A stretch of 64,000 nt of DNA from Brachionus plicatilis (taxonomy: Eukaryota; Rotifera; Eurotatoria; Ploima; Brachionidae): the NCBI GenBank assembly GCA_010279815.1, contig QEOQ01000359.1, forward strand, positions 129,239 to 193,238, given 5' to 3'. Shown in pieces: positions 44,804 through 57,619 of the stretch. Position 1 is the stretch's first letter. Each line of letters starts with the position of its first letter. A program made the position numbers and the translations under genes. The notes beneath the pieces were generated by a model that was given only the letters and a program-made list of their open reading frames with translations, did no database searches and was not told the origin of the DNA.

Positions 44804-47568
44804 AGATTTGATTTATTCTGAACTCTTGAATGCAGTGTAAATAATCAAATTTTTTTTTAATAAATAAAAATTTTATTTTAATTAAAAAGCATTTTCAACA
44901 TTTTGACTATTTATTTTTAAATTTATTAAAGAACCTGAACAAGAAACATAGGTCTACGAAACCGATCGTCAATTTATTTGAAATAAAATAAATTATTCAT
45001 CGTATATTTAAAAATTATTTTTGTTTTTATTCCTTTTTATCAATTAATTATCAAAATAATGATCCAAATCATCCGGTTTAATTCTAGTACACTGCAATCT
45101 GTTTTTTTTTGATATAACTAATTCTATTAAGAAAAAAAAAGAAAATTTTTTCGTCTAGTTTTAATTAAATTAAAAAAAATAATAATTTATTTTGACTCTT
45201 TAAAAACATCTAATTTTTTAAAAGCATAAAAAATTAATTTTTTCATGACGACTAATCAAGTTGATTATTAAGAAGTCCTTCACTGAATAAATGTCAAAAT
45301 GTTAAAGGTTTTTTATAAATTTCATAAAAAAGTTCGGTCAACGTTCAAAAGATGGATTTTTTTTATAGAAGTGTCAAATGATAGTAAAAAAAGGGAAAAA
45401 ATTTTGATTTCATTAAATAAGGAATCGATTTATTATAGAAAAAAAAGATAGAAAAAAATATAGAAATAAATTAATTGAGTAATATATTTATTTATTTGTT
45501 TATCTTTACCGAGCTAATGCTCCTTCAGAATAAAGATATATTAAAAAAATATATGTAAAAAAAAGATAAATAATTAATTTAAATTTTTAAATTTATATTC
45601 AATAGTTGAAAAACTTGGTATAGTCAAAAATCAAAAATTAAATCTCAATTTCGTTTATTCAAAAGTTTTTTATAAAAATTTGTAAAAATTTATTGTAAAG
45701 TAGTTAAATCCATATCGATTATAAAAAAATGTATTGATGAAATTTATCTTTTTATTCCTTTTGAATAGAAAAAGAGCAATCTTTGTAAAATGCTTTAATG
45801 TTCGGGGCAATCGTGTGAAAATTCGGCTAACTGGGTTAATGTGCGGGGCAATCCTACTAAAAAACGGGGCAATTAGGTTAAACCTATAAATCCAATTGCC
45901 CCTCATCCGGTTAACCAATCGGTCTATGTGGGTGAGTCAAAATCTTGGGGCAAATTGGGTGATCAAATTTCGAATTTTCTCACCTTATTTTGCTTAAATT
46001 TAAATTATTTTTAAAAAAGGTCACCCAGGCCATCTTACTTTATATTCGAATAACCTATTGATTATTCTTTCTCATCTGATTATCTAATGGCCTGTTGGTC
46101 TAATATTTTTCACTAGAATTTATGATTAATTTTTGATGCTCGAAATTATCAAATCAAATTGAAACTATAAAATAAATTTTAATTTTTTAATAGAATTAGT
46201 GCAGAGGTAAATTTTTGAATTTAACATACTTTCTTAAATCTAAAGGTAAAATCTGCAAAAGTCTGCAAAAATTTTTCCACTTAAAATAGCAGAATTTTTT
46301 TTTTTAACATAGTATGTTAAATTCAAAAATGTATCTCTCCATTATTTCTTTAAATAAATAGAAATTTATTTAATAGTTTAAGTTTGATTTGATCATTTTG
46401 TTTTGGGCAACAAAAATTGATCATAAACTTCAAATTACCTTAATCTTTACGCTTAGATTTTCAAAAATAAAAAAGTATTTAGCTTTATCTTCAATTTATT
46501 TTACAATTTAAAATTTTTCTAGCTTAGTGGGTCAATAACGTAATTTTTTTTTGAATTAAAATAAAGATATTTTAAACAAGAATTGATAAATTACAATATT
46601 TTTTGAATTTTTGATTTGATCAAAAAACCAAATTCTCATAATTGATTAAATTTATTGAGATAAGTGCAAGATAAGTTGGACATTTTTTTATTTGATTTGA
46701 TTATGCCAGACCTAATGACACACTTTTTTTTCATATTTAATGATTGATCATTTTTTGAGTGTGATTTTGCCTTCAGAGGTTTTTTTTTTTCCAAGTTTTT
46801 AATTCGATTCTGTCACACTTTCAGCGTATTTAATGGTATTCAAATAAAATTTTAAAATTATTGAAATTTTTCGATCAATTTTTTTTCTTTTTAAATAAAA
46901 AAAAATAAATTCGAATAATAAAATTTTTCTTACGTATTATTTTGGTATTCTTAATGATCTAATTTGTGGATTATTATTTTTAAATTAATTAAATAACCTT
47001 AAAAATTAAAATAAAAATTTATATCTAACCTATTACTAAATATTACCTAGCAAAAGATTAAAAAACAATTCACTCTAAAGAATTTTTTTCAATTAAAATG
47101 CAGTAATACTAATTTTTTTAATACTATTTATTTATCATAAATTTACTTATTAGAGTAAAAGCGGTAAAAAATTGTCGGATTTTCGACAATTAATGTACCT
47201 TCACGTAGTTATACGTCTATTGACGTAATTAAAAAAAAAACAGATTTATTTTCCTTGTAGATTTAAGGATTTAAAAATTTCAATAAACCAAAAAAAACAA
47301 TTTAATAAAAAAATATTTATTTATATTTTGAAATAAGCTGAATAATTGCTTATTTGCTTAGATACCTTTTGAGTATAAATTAAAAGTAAAAAAAAAATTT
47401 AATCTTAAAAAAACAAAATAAAAAACTTTAATTAAAACAAATTAGTCAAATTCAAGTAAATTTTTTTCTCTTTTCTATTATACATCTTGTCACAAGTATG
47501 GGTTCAGAAACCTAGAAAACAAAGCTATCTACATTTAATCAAGCATCGAGCCTGTTCTTCAATGATCA
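44804..47568. other. Intergenic with LINE tail, GGGGCAAT repeats and a short foldback
   Basis: 45485-45570 is a minus-oriented LINE tail. 45795-45955 has repeated CGGGGCAAT/GGGGCAA and (T)GGTTAA(C) motifs, clearly less AT-rich than its surroundings. 46201-46340 is a foldback with GGTAAATTTTTGAATTTAAC arms. No gene recognised. Confidence 0.5.
46201..46340. repeat. Short foldback (~140 bp)
   Basis: The left arm GCAGAGGTAAATTTTTGAAT and right arm ATTCAAAAATGTATCTCTCC pair, both continuing into TTAACATACT/AGTATGTTAA. No coding content. Confidence 0.7.
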
Positions 47569-50500
47569 TTAATTAACTATCATTAAAAGTAAAAAATAAA
47601 AAAAATAAACAATACTGTTTTTTGCTAAATTGGATCCACAGGCGCTCAACAAATCCAAAGCATAAATCCTTGCTTTTGAGTTCATTTTTGCATCAAGATA
47701 ATAATTTGCTTCGACTCTGTCATACCTGCATTTAAAGACCCCGATATGAAGCTCATCAATCTGGTCAATTCTCAAACGACTAATGGTAAAATTTCTAAAT
47801 GTTTCCTCTACTATGCTCAGTGACTGGGCTAAATCTGTTTTTTTCTTAAAAAGCAAAAATCCGTCATTAAACCAACTGGTCAAATGATCACGTCCATTTC
47901 TGCTAGTTTTCTTCTCTTCGTGTTTCTTTCTTGGAATTTTTTGTCCATTCAAGTACCAAGTAAGTTGGTAGCGCTGTGGGAGATTTTTTACTTTACAAGT
48001 TAGTTCAAAGGGCTCACCAACCCTAGCTATTTTCCCGCTCACCTCAATTTTGGGCATTGTCAGAACCTCTAGGTGAACATAGTTGATTTGAGTTGGTTTG
48101 GTTGGCAACTGGCATTCGTACCAACCAGAATCTTGACAACTAACCTTTCTTATCTCTAAATTGTAGACTATTCTTTTTCCCATCTGACTTTGGTCATTGG
48201 CGCTTAGATTGGTCATCAGACGCATTCGGTAATTGTTTTCGAGCTGTGTTGCGCCAACTGTCAGCACAGTCTGATTGTTCTCGTCCCTCTTGCCGTACTG
48301 CCAAATGACCGGCATCTCTTGTGGAAGATTCTCGACCACACATGGCAAAATCACCGTGTGGTATTCAAATGAAACCAAGCGTGTTTGTTTTGTCACTATT
48401 TTTGGCTCATTGTAGTCAATTGGCAAGAGTTGACTTAGCTCAACGTAAGTGATTTTACCTGTAAAACAAATTTTATGATTAATAGTCATCATTGAAATTA
48501 TCATACGGATTTAAATTAATTTTTTTTATTTTAAATTTTTTTTTTTGGTAATAAAAAAAAAAGAAAAAAATGAGGAAAAAAAAATTGGAAAAAATGTCCC
48601 TGTCAGCACAGACCATTAAAGATGCAATTTTTATTTTTTTTTAATCTAAATTAATTAAATTTTTTTTGAGAGTTTATTTTTGGAAATAAAATAAATAATA
48701 AAGAAAAAATAAATTGGGAAAAAATGTCGCTGACAGTTTAGGCCATAAACGATTCAATTTAAAATATTTTTAAATTTTATTTTTTTTTTCAATTAAAATT
48801 TTTTCAAGTGTTCATTTTTAGAAATAAAAAAAAATAATGTACAAAAAATAAATTAGGAAAAAATGTCCCTGTGAGTGGAGGCCATTAACGATGCAATTTA
48901 AATTTTTTTAAATTTAAATTTTAAATTTTAAATTTTTATTTTTTTTTAATTAAAATTTTTCTTCCAGAGTTTATTTTTAGAAATAAAAAAAATAATAAGG
49001 GAAAAAATGTCGCTGTCAATGGAGACAATGAACGATGTGGAGATAAACCAAGCGTTGAGTAAAGTATTGGACATAGTGGAAATGGAACAGGAAAAAGAGT
49101 TCGTATCGAACGCCGAGCTGTTTGATCAATTGATAAAAGCGTTTTCGCTTGAGTCCAATCTAGTACCAACTAGCGTTTCCCAAGACTATGTGGGTCTTCA
49201 TCTAGGCACTTTGTATGAAGACAACGATTTTAGTCTTTTGCTAAAATCGTTCAAAAATAACCAGAAATTGGACCCTTTTTATGCCCTAAAAATAATAAAC
49301 GATGCCAAAGAAAAATTTGCCCAACTCAGCAACATAAACGAGTGTGTGGTGGACGAATTGTGCGACCAGGGATGCATAGTGGTGGGCGACTTGCACGGCA
49401 ATTTTAATGACTTGTACCATCTAATAGAAAAGTACGGAATGCCTGGAGCTAGCTATAAGTTCATATTCAATGGAGACATAGTAGATCGAGGTGCCAAACA
49501 ACTCGAGGTACTCTTGACCATTTTGTACTCTTTTTTAGTCCGACCACGGCGAGTTTATCTCAACCGCGGCAACCACGAGGACATTACCATGAACTCAAGC
49601 CCGCTTTTTCAGCCCAACTTCCTAACCAGCTGCAAAAATGTCTACTCAAAGTATGGCCTGGCGGTTTTCGAGTCAGCTAATGAGCTGTTCGCCGCTTTGC
49701 CTCTGGCAACATCGCTGCAAAGCAAGTCTGGCAACTACAGATACTTTGTTGTGCATGGTGGCATCAGTGACACTCTCGATCTAGACTATGTCCGCTCTAG
49801 ACTTGATAGATTTTCTTTTGACAAGGTAAGTCTTGTTCGGTCTAGGCAAAAAAAAAACAAAAGTGTGAGCGAAATGCTGTGGAGTGATCCGATCCGGATC
49901 GTGGACGCGGTCATCTATCCAAAGCAGGCAAAAAAGTCAACAGGCTGCTTTTTTAATAAGAACAGAAATTTGGGATGCATATTTGGCAGGGATGTGACAG
50001 AAAAATTCTGCAAAAAGTATTCCTACAATGGAATAATTCGCAGCCATGAGGTCCGACAAAAAGGCTTTAGTGTTGACCATTCGCGCTGTTTCACCATTTT
50101 TTCCGCCTCTTATTACTGCGGAGCAGACAATTACGGCTCGGTGTTCAAATTTCTACCCACCGACACAACATTCGAGGTGTATGCCTACAAAAATTTGCCC
50201 GGCGACTTGTCCAGCTTGGTCATTGAGAGGAACACATTTTTGCTAAAGCATTTCAAGATGATGATTCAAAGAAAAGAAAGGCATTTGATGAGTAGATTTG
50301 AGATTTTTGACTTGGAAAACAATGGCACCATACGCACTGACCTATGGGCTGATATAGTGTCCAAAGCGTTCAATTCAGAAATTAGTGTCAGACATTTGAA
50401 GGCAATCAAGGACTTTTTGTGTGAGTGTGAAACAAATCTGGACTGTGTTAACTATAGGAGTTTGTTCCGCAAAGGTGGTCACGTCAGGTCAAGTGAGGAA

Positions 50501-53365
50501 AAGCAATTTTTGGACCTGGTTACCAATTTGTTTGAAATTCTTGATCGCAATAATGACAAAAAAATATCTGTGACCGAAGCCAGGTATGCGTTGGATGTGA
50601 TCAACCAAAATTTGGGCACAAAATTTCTAGTGCAAAAAGATTGTTTTAATTTTATAAAGCAAATGGACAAAAATGGCGACAATCATGTTGATTTGGATGA
50701 GTTTATGCAGGCGTTCATGGAGTCCGAGTATCTGAAAGATGATCAGGACTTGTGCGATAGTGAGGACAGCGATAATTCAGATGTTCAAATATTTAAACTA
50801 TAGGGTCCAGTGAAAGTAAATGAAAGAATAATTAGTTAAAGGTGAAAGTTAAATTCCAAAATGACCAAAGCTTAATTGTTCTTGATTTTTTTTTGATTTT
50901 TGTTTAACTTTTTTTATGTATTAAAATAAATGTTTGTTAATAAAATATTTAAATTATAACAAAAAGGCTTAGTTTAATAAGTTATGTCTAAAACAAACAC
51001 CCATCAAGATTGCGAAAAAACAACACCGGGTGTAAATCACCAAAATTTTTATAAAAGTGAAATTTTTTTTTTTGATATATTTATTCCTAATTATCTAAAT
51101 TTAATTGCACACCTATTTTCATCTAAAAAAAATTTTTCATCACCTTTAAATTTCGAATGAAAAAAAAACAACCCAAAACAGACATTGTGAATTTTCATAA
51201 AAAAATTACAATACAAAGAGTAAAAAAGGTTATTGCCCCCAAAACACTCAAATACACCCTCATAACTTTCCAAGTACATCCCAAAACTGATTACATTTTT
51301 GAAAAGAGCATAAAAATATCTACTTTGAAATGTAGTTTTTATAAATTAAATAATTTGATTCTGCCATTAAAAATCGAAAAAACATCTTTTTTGGCTCTTA
51401 GACAATACATCCTGATTTTTTAGCCTTTTTACATTTTTTTCCAAAATATAAAATAACAATTAAAGAATATCGATCCTGAGGAATCTGAAAATAAAATCAG
51501 TCAGTTAATATAAAGACTGTTATATGATTTTAAAGTCTTTTTATATGAATTAGTTTTTAAAGTTAATTTATTCTCTTTTTTTAGGTTTTGTTAAATTTTT
51601 ATAAAACCTCTACAATGGTCTTCTAAAGTAAATCGAAAATTGTAAAATAGAAGCTTACGCTCTTTAGAATTACTTACTAATAAGTAATAACAAAAATTGG
51701 TCGTCCTTTTTTGACAAATTTTTTAAATCAATGAATTATAAATATAGACTTGAAACTGTTATTTAAAAAAATAAAAATGACACAAATATGCTTTTATTTT
51801 TTTTTCATTCTTTAAGGATAATTTTTTTAACCCAATAAAATTTAAATTGTTTATATTCTATAAAGAATATTTTTTATCATTCGTCATAAAATTTTTACCA
51901 TTTTTTTTAAAGATTCAGATAAAAATCTTGAGGATTGTATTAAATATTTTTTATCGAAAAAAGTGCTGTTATCTGAAATTATACACAGACAATATAATTC
52001 TTTGTTAATAAATTTTTTAACCCCTTTTTTCTATTATTGAATTAATTTAAAAGATTTTTAAAAGTAATTCTTTTATTTGATTCAAATCTTAGCTGAATTT
52101 TTGGATATAAAAAATTAAAAGAGTTTAATTAAAATAAATCATTAATAAGCTGGGCCTTGGAATCTACTAGAAAATTATTTAAAATGAGCTTTTTGCATCT
52201 TTTTTTGTTTTATTTTTTAAAAAAAATTTAAGCTAATTTAAATGGAAAAGACCGAACAATACTATTTTTCCTTACTTGCTGGTTCTATTTGGTTCATTTT
52301 AATAATATGCTTCAAAGAAGCGTCCTTAGACTAGATTAATTATTTTATTATTTTTTTTGAATCCAAAATTTAATTTTCTTTAAAATATATTTTAACTTAG
52401 TTAATTTAATTACTTAATTTAATTTAATCTTAACTGAACTTTTATTAAAGTTCAGTTAAGATTAAAATTAAATAAAGAAATTTTTTCTAAAAAAAGCAAT
52501 TCTCAAAATTTTTTTTAGAAAGATTAGTAATCGAGGTTTTGTGAATTTCATATACAATTTGAGCAAAACTTCTTCCTTTTTTGGTAAATTAAAATTAAAG
52601 ATAATAAAATGTATTTTAAAAAATACAACATCATAGTGCAACATACTTTGTTGTAACTTTTTAACCTACAGTGCCGATTTGACAAGTAGATTTCTGGTAA
52701 TTTAACGTAAAAATAAAAATGGAAAAATAAAAATTTCTTAATTTTTTTTTCAAAATATACTTTTTTTACCTAAATTAACATGATAATTAGTAAAAAATAG
52801 TAAAAAATTGTAACTTTTGGTAAAAATATAAAAAAATAAATAGAAACTACTTTTTTAAAATTTATACGAAAATAATAAAAAATTCAAAAAATTGAGCCTT
52901 TTTTCCAAATTTTACGTAAATTTACGTAAATTCACTTTTTGTTACAAAGTAAATGTACGTAAAATTACCAGAAATCCACTTGTCAAATCCGCACTCTAAA
53001 ATAAAATCTTTATTTTCTTTATTTTTAGTAAATCAAATCAATAATCAATTTAAATCTCATAGATGTTTTATTTATTGTCATATTTTAACCTAAGAAAATT
53101 TTTGTTTGGGCTAAAAAGGTGCAACAAAGTATGTAGCACTTTTTTGTAGTATTTTTTTAAAATACATTTTATTATCTTAAATTTTAATTTACCAAAAAAA
53201 GGAAGAATTTTAGTTCAATTTGTGTATGAAATTCACAATACCAATGATCGATTAAATGGTTAAAATCTCAAGCTTAGCCAAAAACAAACAATAAAATGTC
53301 TTACCTGCCATAGTGGTTAGAATCATTAAAATGTAGGTGTAGAATTTTGAAACACCAATGTTCAT
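47569..53365 (-). CDS. Two-Ig-domain cell-surface protein, probably GPI-anchored
   Basis: Two exons, 53305-53365 and 47569-48458, with a 4.85 kb intron; the donor GCAG|GTAAG and acceptor TTTTACAG fit and the join is in phase, giving 316 aa. Exon 1 encodes only a signal peptide (MNIGVSKFYTYILMILTTMA). Ig domain 1 (~25-130) has Cys in VILPCVV, Trp in VIWQYG and the D-x-G-x-Y-x-C motif in DSGWYECQL. Ig domain 2 (~135-250) has ELTCKVKN, LTWYLNG and LHIGVFKCRY. The C-terminus has small residues (SACGSNLAKN) followed by a hydrophobic end (SIVYFFYFLLLMIVN) without a cytoplasmic tail, as in GPI precursors. The layout recalls DPR/lachesin/IgLON recognition proteins. The PPEF gene lies inside its intron on the other strand. 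Confidence 0.82.
48540..49035 (+). repeat. Four tandem copies of the phosphatase start region
   Basis: ATGTC(C/G)CTG followed by a (A/G)CCATTAA(A/C)GATGCAATTT-like sequence occurs with ATG at 48594, 48724 and 48863, and the functional one at 49007; spacings are 130, 139 and 144 bases. Each is preceded by GTTTATTTTT(A/G)GAAATAAA and GG(A/G)AAAAA. The upstream copies resemble the first 10-11 codons of the real gene but soon meet stops. They are probable duplications of the 5' UTR/promoter and start. Confidence 0.85.
49007..50803 (+). CDS. PPEF-like: PPEF/rdgC-type serine/threonine phosphatase with EF hands
   Basis: An intronless gene of 598 aa. The PPP catalytic signature is complete: GDLHG at 127-131, GDIVDRG at 156-162, GNHE at 188-191, HGG at 250 and RSHE at 345-348, giving the two-metal centre. 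The C-terminal ~170 residues carry EF hands: DLENNGTIRTDL (435-446, degenerate, no acidic residue at its end), DRNNDKKISVTE (513-524) and DKNGDNHVDLDE (554-565), the last two with good calcium ligands. In flies rdgC dephosphorylates rhodopsin in a Ca2+-dependent way; a role in sensory or neuronal cells is likely but inferred. An N-terminal IQ motif, found in many PPEFs, is not evident. AATAAA lies at 50925. Start Met1 is preferred because its 5' context is repeated upstream. Confidence 0.93.
   Translation: MSLSMETMNDVEINQALSKVLDIVEMEQEKEFVSNAELFDQLIKAFSLESNLVPTSVSQDYVGLHLGTLYEDNDFSLLLKSFKNNQKLDPFYALKIINDAKEKFAQLSNINECVVDELCDQGCIVVGDLHGNFNDLYHLIEKYGMPGASYKFIFNGDIVDRGAKQLEVLLTILYSFLVRPRRVYLNRGNHEDITMNSSPLFQPNFLTSCKNVYSKYGLAVFESANELFAALPLATSLQSKSGNYRYFVVHGGISDTLDLDYVRSRLDRFSFDKVSLVRSRQKKNKSVSEMLWSDPIRIVDAVIYPKQAKKSTGCFFNKNRNLGCIFGRDVTEKFCKKYSYNGIIRSHEVRQKGFSVDHSRCFTIFSASYYCGADNYGSVFKFLPTDTTFEVYAYKNLPGDLSSLVIERNTFLLKHFKMMIQRKERHLMSRFEIFDLENNGTIRTDLWADIVSKAFNSEISVRHLKAIKDFLCECETNLDCVNYRSLFRKGGHVRSSEEKQFLDLVTNLFEILDRNNDKKISVTEARYALDVINQNLGTKFLVQKDCFNFIKQMDKNGDNHVDLDEFMQAFMESEYLKDDQDLCDSEDSDNSDVQIFKL
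50804..53304. other. Rest of the Ig-gene intron; foldback at its distal end
   Basis: Apart from the foldback at 52535-53245 no gene is recognised. An 88-aa Lys-rich open frame at 51157-51423 (+) has no recognisable motif and was not accepted. Confidence 0.5.
52535..53245. mobile_element. Nested foldback elements inside the Ig-gene intron
   Basis: Outer arms (about 52535-52655 and 53110-53245) pair over ~120 bp, for example TTTTGGTAAATTAAAATTAA against TTAAATTTTAATTTACCAAA. Inside, 52671-52996 is another inverted pair with AGTGCCGATTTGACAAGTAG at the left and ACTTGTCAAATCCGCACT at the right. Part of 53030-53260 also matches 728-900. Confidence 0.7.
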
Positions 53366-56300
53366 TTTTAAAATAACAAATCTAAATAAAATTATGAAAA
53401 TAATTAGCAATTTTAATTAAAAAAGAAAAAGAGCAGATAAACCCTCAAGTAAAAGTTTTGAAATACCTTTTTCGAACACAGATTTCGAATACTCTGCTTA
53501 TCATCTCGCTCCTATTTACAAAAAAAATATTTTAAAATAATAAAAAACTAATCAAATTTTTTCACTGATCTATTATATCTTTTCTAAATGCAAACATATT
53601 TGAATGGTTCATTTGAGCCAACATCCTTAATTAAGTACTCGCGCTGAAATACCTAAAACTCGGCACCAATTATCCATAAAGTCTAGTTTATCGACTCCTT
53701 AAATTTTTGAATTACAAAAGCTTCACTCAGTCATTTAATCCGCCTCGATTCCTGTTCAATATTACAAAATTTGATCCCCGCATATTTTGGCTATCCGATA
53801 TCAAATTTATGCTCGCAGGAATTCGACAAGAAATGCTGATTTCAGTAGACAATGTGATAAATTAGATTTTGAATGATTAGCAAGAACACTTGAGATTGTG
53901 TTGGGGCATGAAGCAAAACAGTAAATAATGATAAATTATCTTTAAATATATCCTTGTCTACTAGCTGAAAATATTGAGAAAAAAAATTATTTAAATATCT
54001 ATTGTACTCAATAAATAAATCATAAACACTTACTAATCTCTTTTTTTTTCTGTTTTTTTTTTTTTTAATTAAAAAAATTTAATTTTAAACAAAACTGAAT
54101 CTTTCAGTGAAAATTTGGAAATTTGAATCGATCTTAATCCATTCGATATTTTATTTGCTCGGATTAGATACAAAAATCACGAAATTAATCTCCATTTACA
54201 TTTGTAGAGAGATGAAAATTTACCATGTGATCAAAAAGTGTCTTCGAGTCCCTATGCTATGTTGCTCTTTGCCTAGGTGACAAGCTAAAATTAACAAGTG
54301 TGTCTCTTCCGGCCAATGTAGGCTAATTAATAAAGAAAATATTTAAAATCTATAATTGCTTTAACTATTTAAATAGAATAAAGTTGTCAAGTTTCCATAT
54401 TTAATTTAAATGCTAATAAAATTTCCAATGAGATTTTTTTTTTCCGCTACTCGAGTCTTTTATTCAGATTGTATTAAATTTTTATTGCTAAAAATGAATT
54501 AAATTTTTTTTTATATTTGATGCAATAGCCTCAGATTAGATTGAGGATAATTTAAGACTCGCATTGTTCTCTTATTGTTTGTAGACAAAAAGCATATTTT
54601 TTAGGACAGCCAGTTTGATAGACCCTTTAAAGTCTGAAATTAATAAAAATAAATCAGTTGGGATTTAATTTTTTTTTAAATTTTAAACTAAAAATTTGAG
54701 TAAAAAATTCACAGAAATTTATGAAATGTTTATTTATCTATTATTTTTTTTTCCGCTGCATCAGCAATGTGAATTATTTGAAATTTTTCTTTTTTTTCTT
54801 TTCTGGTTATCTACCAGACTTGTTAATTTTTTAACAAAAAATAATCCTTTATTGAAACTTCATTCCAATTTTATTTCTGATAAAAAAATTACCAAAAAAA
54901 CTTTAAAAAAATTCAAGAAATGAATAATTATTTGTCCAAAATATGAATGGGTCACAAAATCAAGTAGTCCCGAAAGTCTTCAAATTTAACTACTTCTAAA
55001 ATCAGATGAATTAATTTAGAACTCCCTTGAAACTTTTCTTGATTAAAAAAAATTTTCTTTAAATTTTATTTATCAAAATTTTACGACTAAACTTTAAAAA
55101 AATTTTCATGTCGTCATCAAAGAAAAAAATTTAAAATCGGCTTTGTGAAAAAAATGAGTCGACTAAATTTTGCTTGAATTTTGTTTTTATAGAAAAAATT
55201 TTAACTTAATATATTTAATTAATCAAGAATTCGAATACGCTAATTGTTTAAAATCTTTTTTACTTTTTTTTTCTAAATTTAAGTCGCCTATGTGGTGCAT
55301 TGTACTAAATAAAATAAATAAATCCTGCTTATTCAATTGATCAGTTTTTTTTCGAATGTAAAAGAAAATAATAATGAAATTTAAAATAGAAATTGGTCAT
55401 TAAATTCTGAATTAATTTCTATTACTTTTCTTGATGAAAGATGTCACGTTGAAATTATTGTATTTTATTAAAGGTATATTGATTTAGATTTAATTAAAAA
55501 CAGCCTTTCACTTCTTAGCTTAAAAATTGAAATACACGAAACTTAAGAGAATATTTCAATATCCTAATTTAGATAAATTAAAAAATGAATTTTCAAGCTG
55601 AAGATTGTTTTCAAAAAATCATTAAATTGGCTTAATCAAAAGCGAACAGAAATTTTCTAAATTTGGTTGTAAAAAAAATGGTTAATTGAAAAAAATTTTT
55701 GAAAAAAGAAAATAAAAATATTTACAAGTGCTAAGAATTCATTCTTTCATGGTGCTGTAGTTCTTTTAAAATATTTAAATCATTTTTTTACTAAATTTTT
55801 CACAGTATTACTTATTTTATACCTTATTGAAAAAATTATTTAATTTTTTATCATTTTGTTCAATTTTTTGTGCTAATTTTCAAAAAACCAAAAACCGAAA
55901 CTTTCAATCACAATTTTCACATTTTGAAGAAGACTTTTTATTCAATCTGTAATTAAAAAATTTCAAACCAATAGTTAACTAAATATTTTTTGATAATAAT
56001 AGACAATTTACAAAGAAATTGAATAAAAAGTTAACATTTTTAAGGAAGACTTACAAAAAATTATTTATTACCCTTTTTCAATCATCCATTAGTTTATCTC
56101 ATTCCAGATACTACATAATGGTCTTTTATTTTTACATGTTTTTGAGCTATTAACAAACGAATCTGCATAGTTCTTTATTAGCTCTTAAAATTATTAAACA
56201 CTTTTTAGTGCACCTTGCTAAAAGCTTGTGAAAACGGACTTCGACTAGTCAAACTTAATTTCTTCAAGGAACTTATCTAAAATTTTTGATTTTCTAATCA

Positions 56301-57600
56301 AAGGAAAAGTGGTAAACAAACTAGTTCAAACATTTTGTATTATTTGGACCTTAGACAGACTGGAGCCAGATGCTAAGGAAGGAATAAAAAAGTTATCAAC
56401 TTAAATCGATTGATTAAATTAAAATTACTTTAGTATTTATATTCCATTAACAACATATTAGTACTACAAAAAAATACTTTTTTTGAAGATTTAAAAATTA
56501 ATCTTTCACTTGTATAAAAAAAAAAAAACCACTAAATATATATTTGAGCTCAATTTTGATCAAAATTCAACTCTAGAATGAAATTTAAATTAATTATTTT
56601 TGAGCTGTGAGCACTAGTTGATTTCAATCAAAGATAAATATGTTTATGCAATGGGCTCAGTGATCGGACCTTGTTAAGATTAATTAGTTGAAGACCTTAA
56701 ATTTATCAGACCGATGCTTTAACTGTAATTATTTTACTAATTCTTTTATCTTTTTACAGAAAATCGATTTCAATTTTCGATATATTTTTCTCTCAAGGTC
56801 TTTAGGTTTTCTTTAATCAATTTATTTTATCTTGTTAAAATCCTGTGTTGATGTTCAAAATAATTGGATTTTTCACAGAAGATTTTATTTTGCAGTGTTT
56901 TTATAAAAGAGTTTATTTTTGTATTCTAGTTCAATTCAGTGAGAAAATCAAAGCCTGTTAGAATCAGTAAAAATCAAAAATTAATTACCACGCTAATTTG
57001 TTTATTTATAAGTTTCAATTCCACTTTTCCCATAAAAAATTTTTAAATGTTATTTTCACATTGATTTTTTTAATAAACTTAGATTAGTCGTAAATATTAA
57101 ATTTTAATTATAAATTTTTTGTATTCAATTTTTTTCTGTTTTAGTCATACATTTAACACAGATATTGACTTAGATAAAATTATGATGATGTCTGGCCATT
57201 TTCTTGCAAGATCTTATTTAGTTCAGTAGCTTATCATGTACTTTTCATGAAGGAAAATGGAAAAATATTTTCATTAATTTGTCAAGATACTATTTAGGAA
57301 AATCAATATAAATCTAATTTAAAAAATTTTAATAGGAGTTTTTAAATTTTTTACAATATAGTTCAGACGTAATATCAAATAAAAATAAAGCGAGTTTAAT
57401 TATAAAAGATCTGAATTTGTGAAAATTAAAATTTGAAAAAAAAATCTGTCAAATCGACAAAAAATTAAAGACCAGTGATTTTTAATTTTTATTATTTGAA
57501 TATTTTATTTTAGGTAAAAAAGTGTCAAAGAATTTCTAGAATTTTGAACCAAATTATAATTTTTTCGGCGCTTCCACGTTTTGTGAACTTCTTTTTCAGT
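53366..57600. other. Large intergenic region upstream of the Ig gene
   Basis: 4.2 kb of AT-rich sequence. The block 53440-53960 and the bases near 54230-54320 are slightly less AT-rich but show no convincing exon on either strand. No inverted repeat or tail was noticed. The promoter of the Ig gene should lie at its left edge. Confidence 0.5.
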
Positions 57601-57619
57601 GGGCCTAAATTAATTTATT

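Noticed and set aside
45670..45918. 82-aa open frame (-)
   Set aside because: It lies over GGGGCAAT repeat sequence; no domain.
51157..51423. 88-aa Lys-rich open frame (+) downstream of PPEF
   Set aside because: No recognisable motif and no splice or homology support; composition is near that expected by chance in this DNA, though it is not excluded.
54696..54923. 75-aa frame with a hydrophobic stretch (+)
   Set aside because: The hydrophobic part comes from T-runs; no start context or neighbours support a gene.
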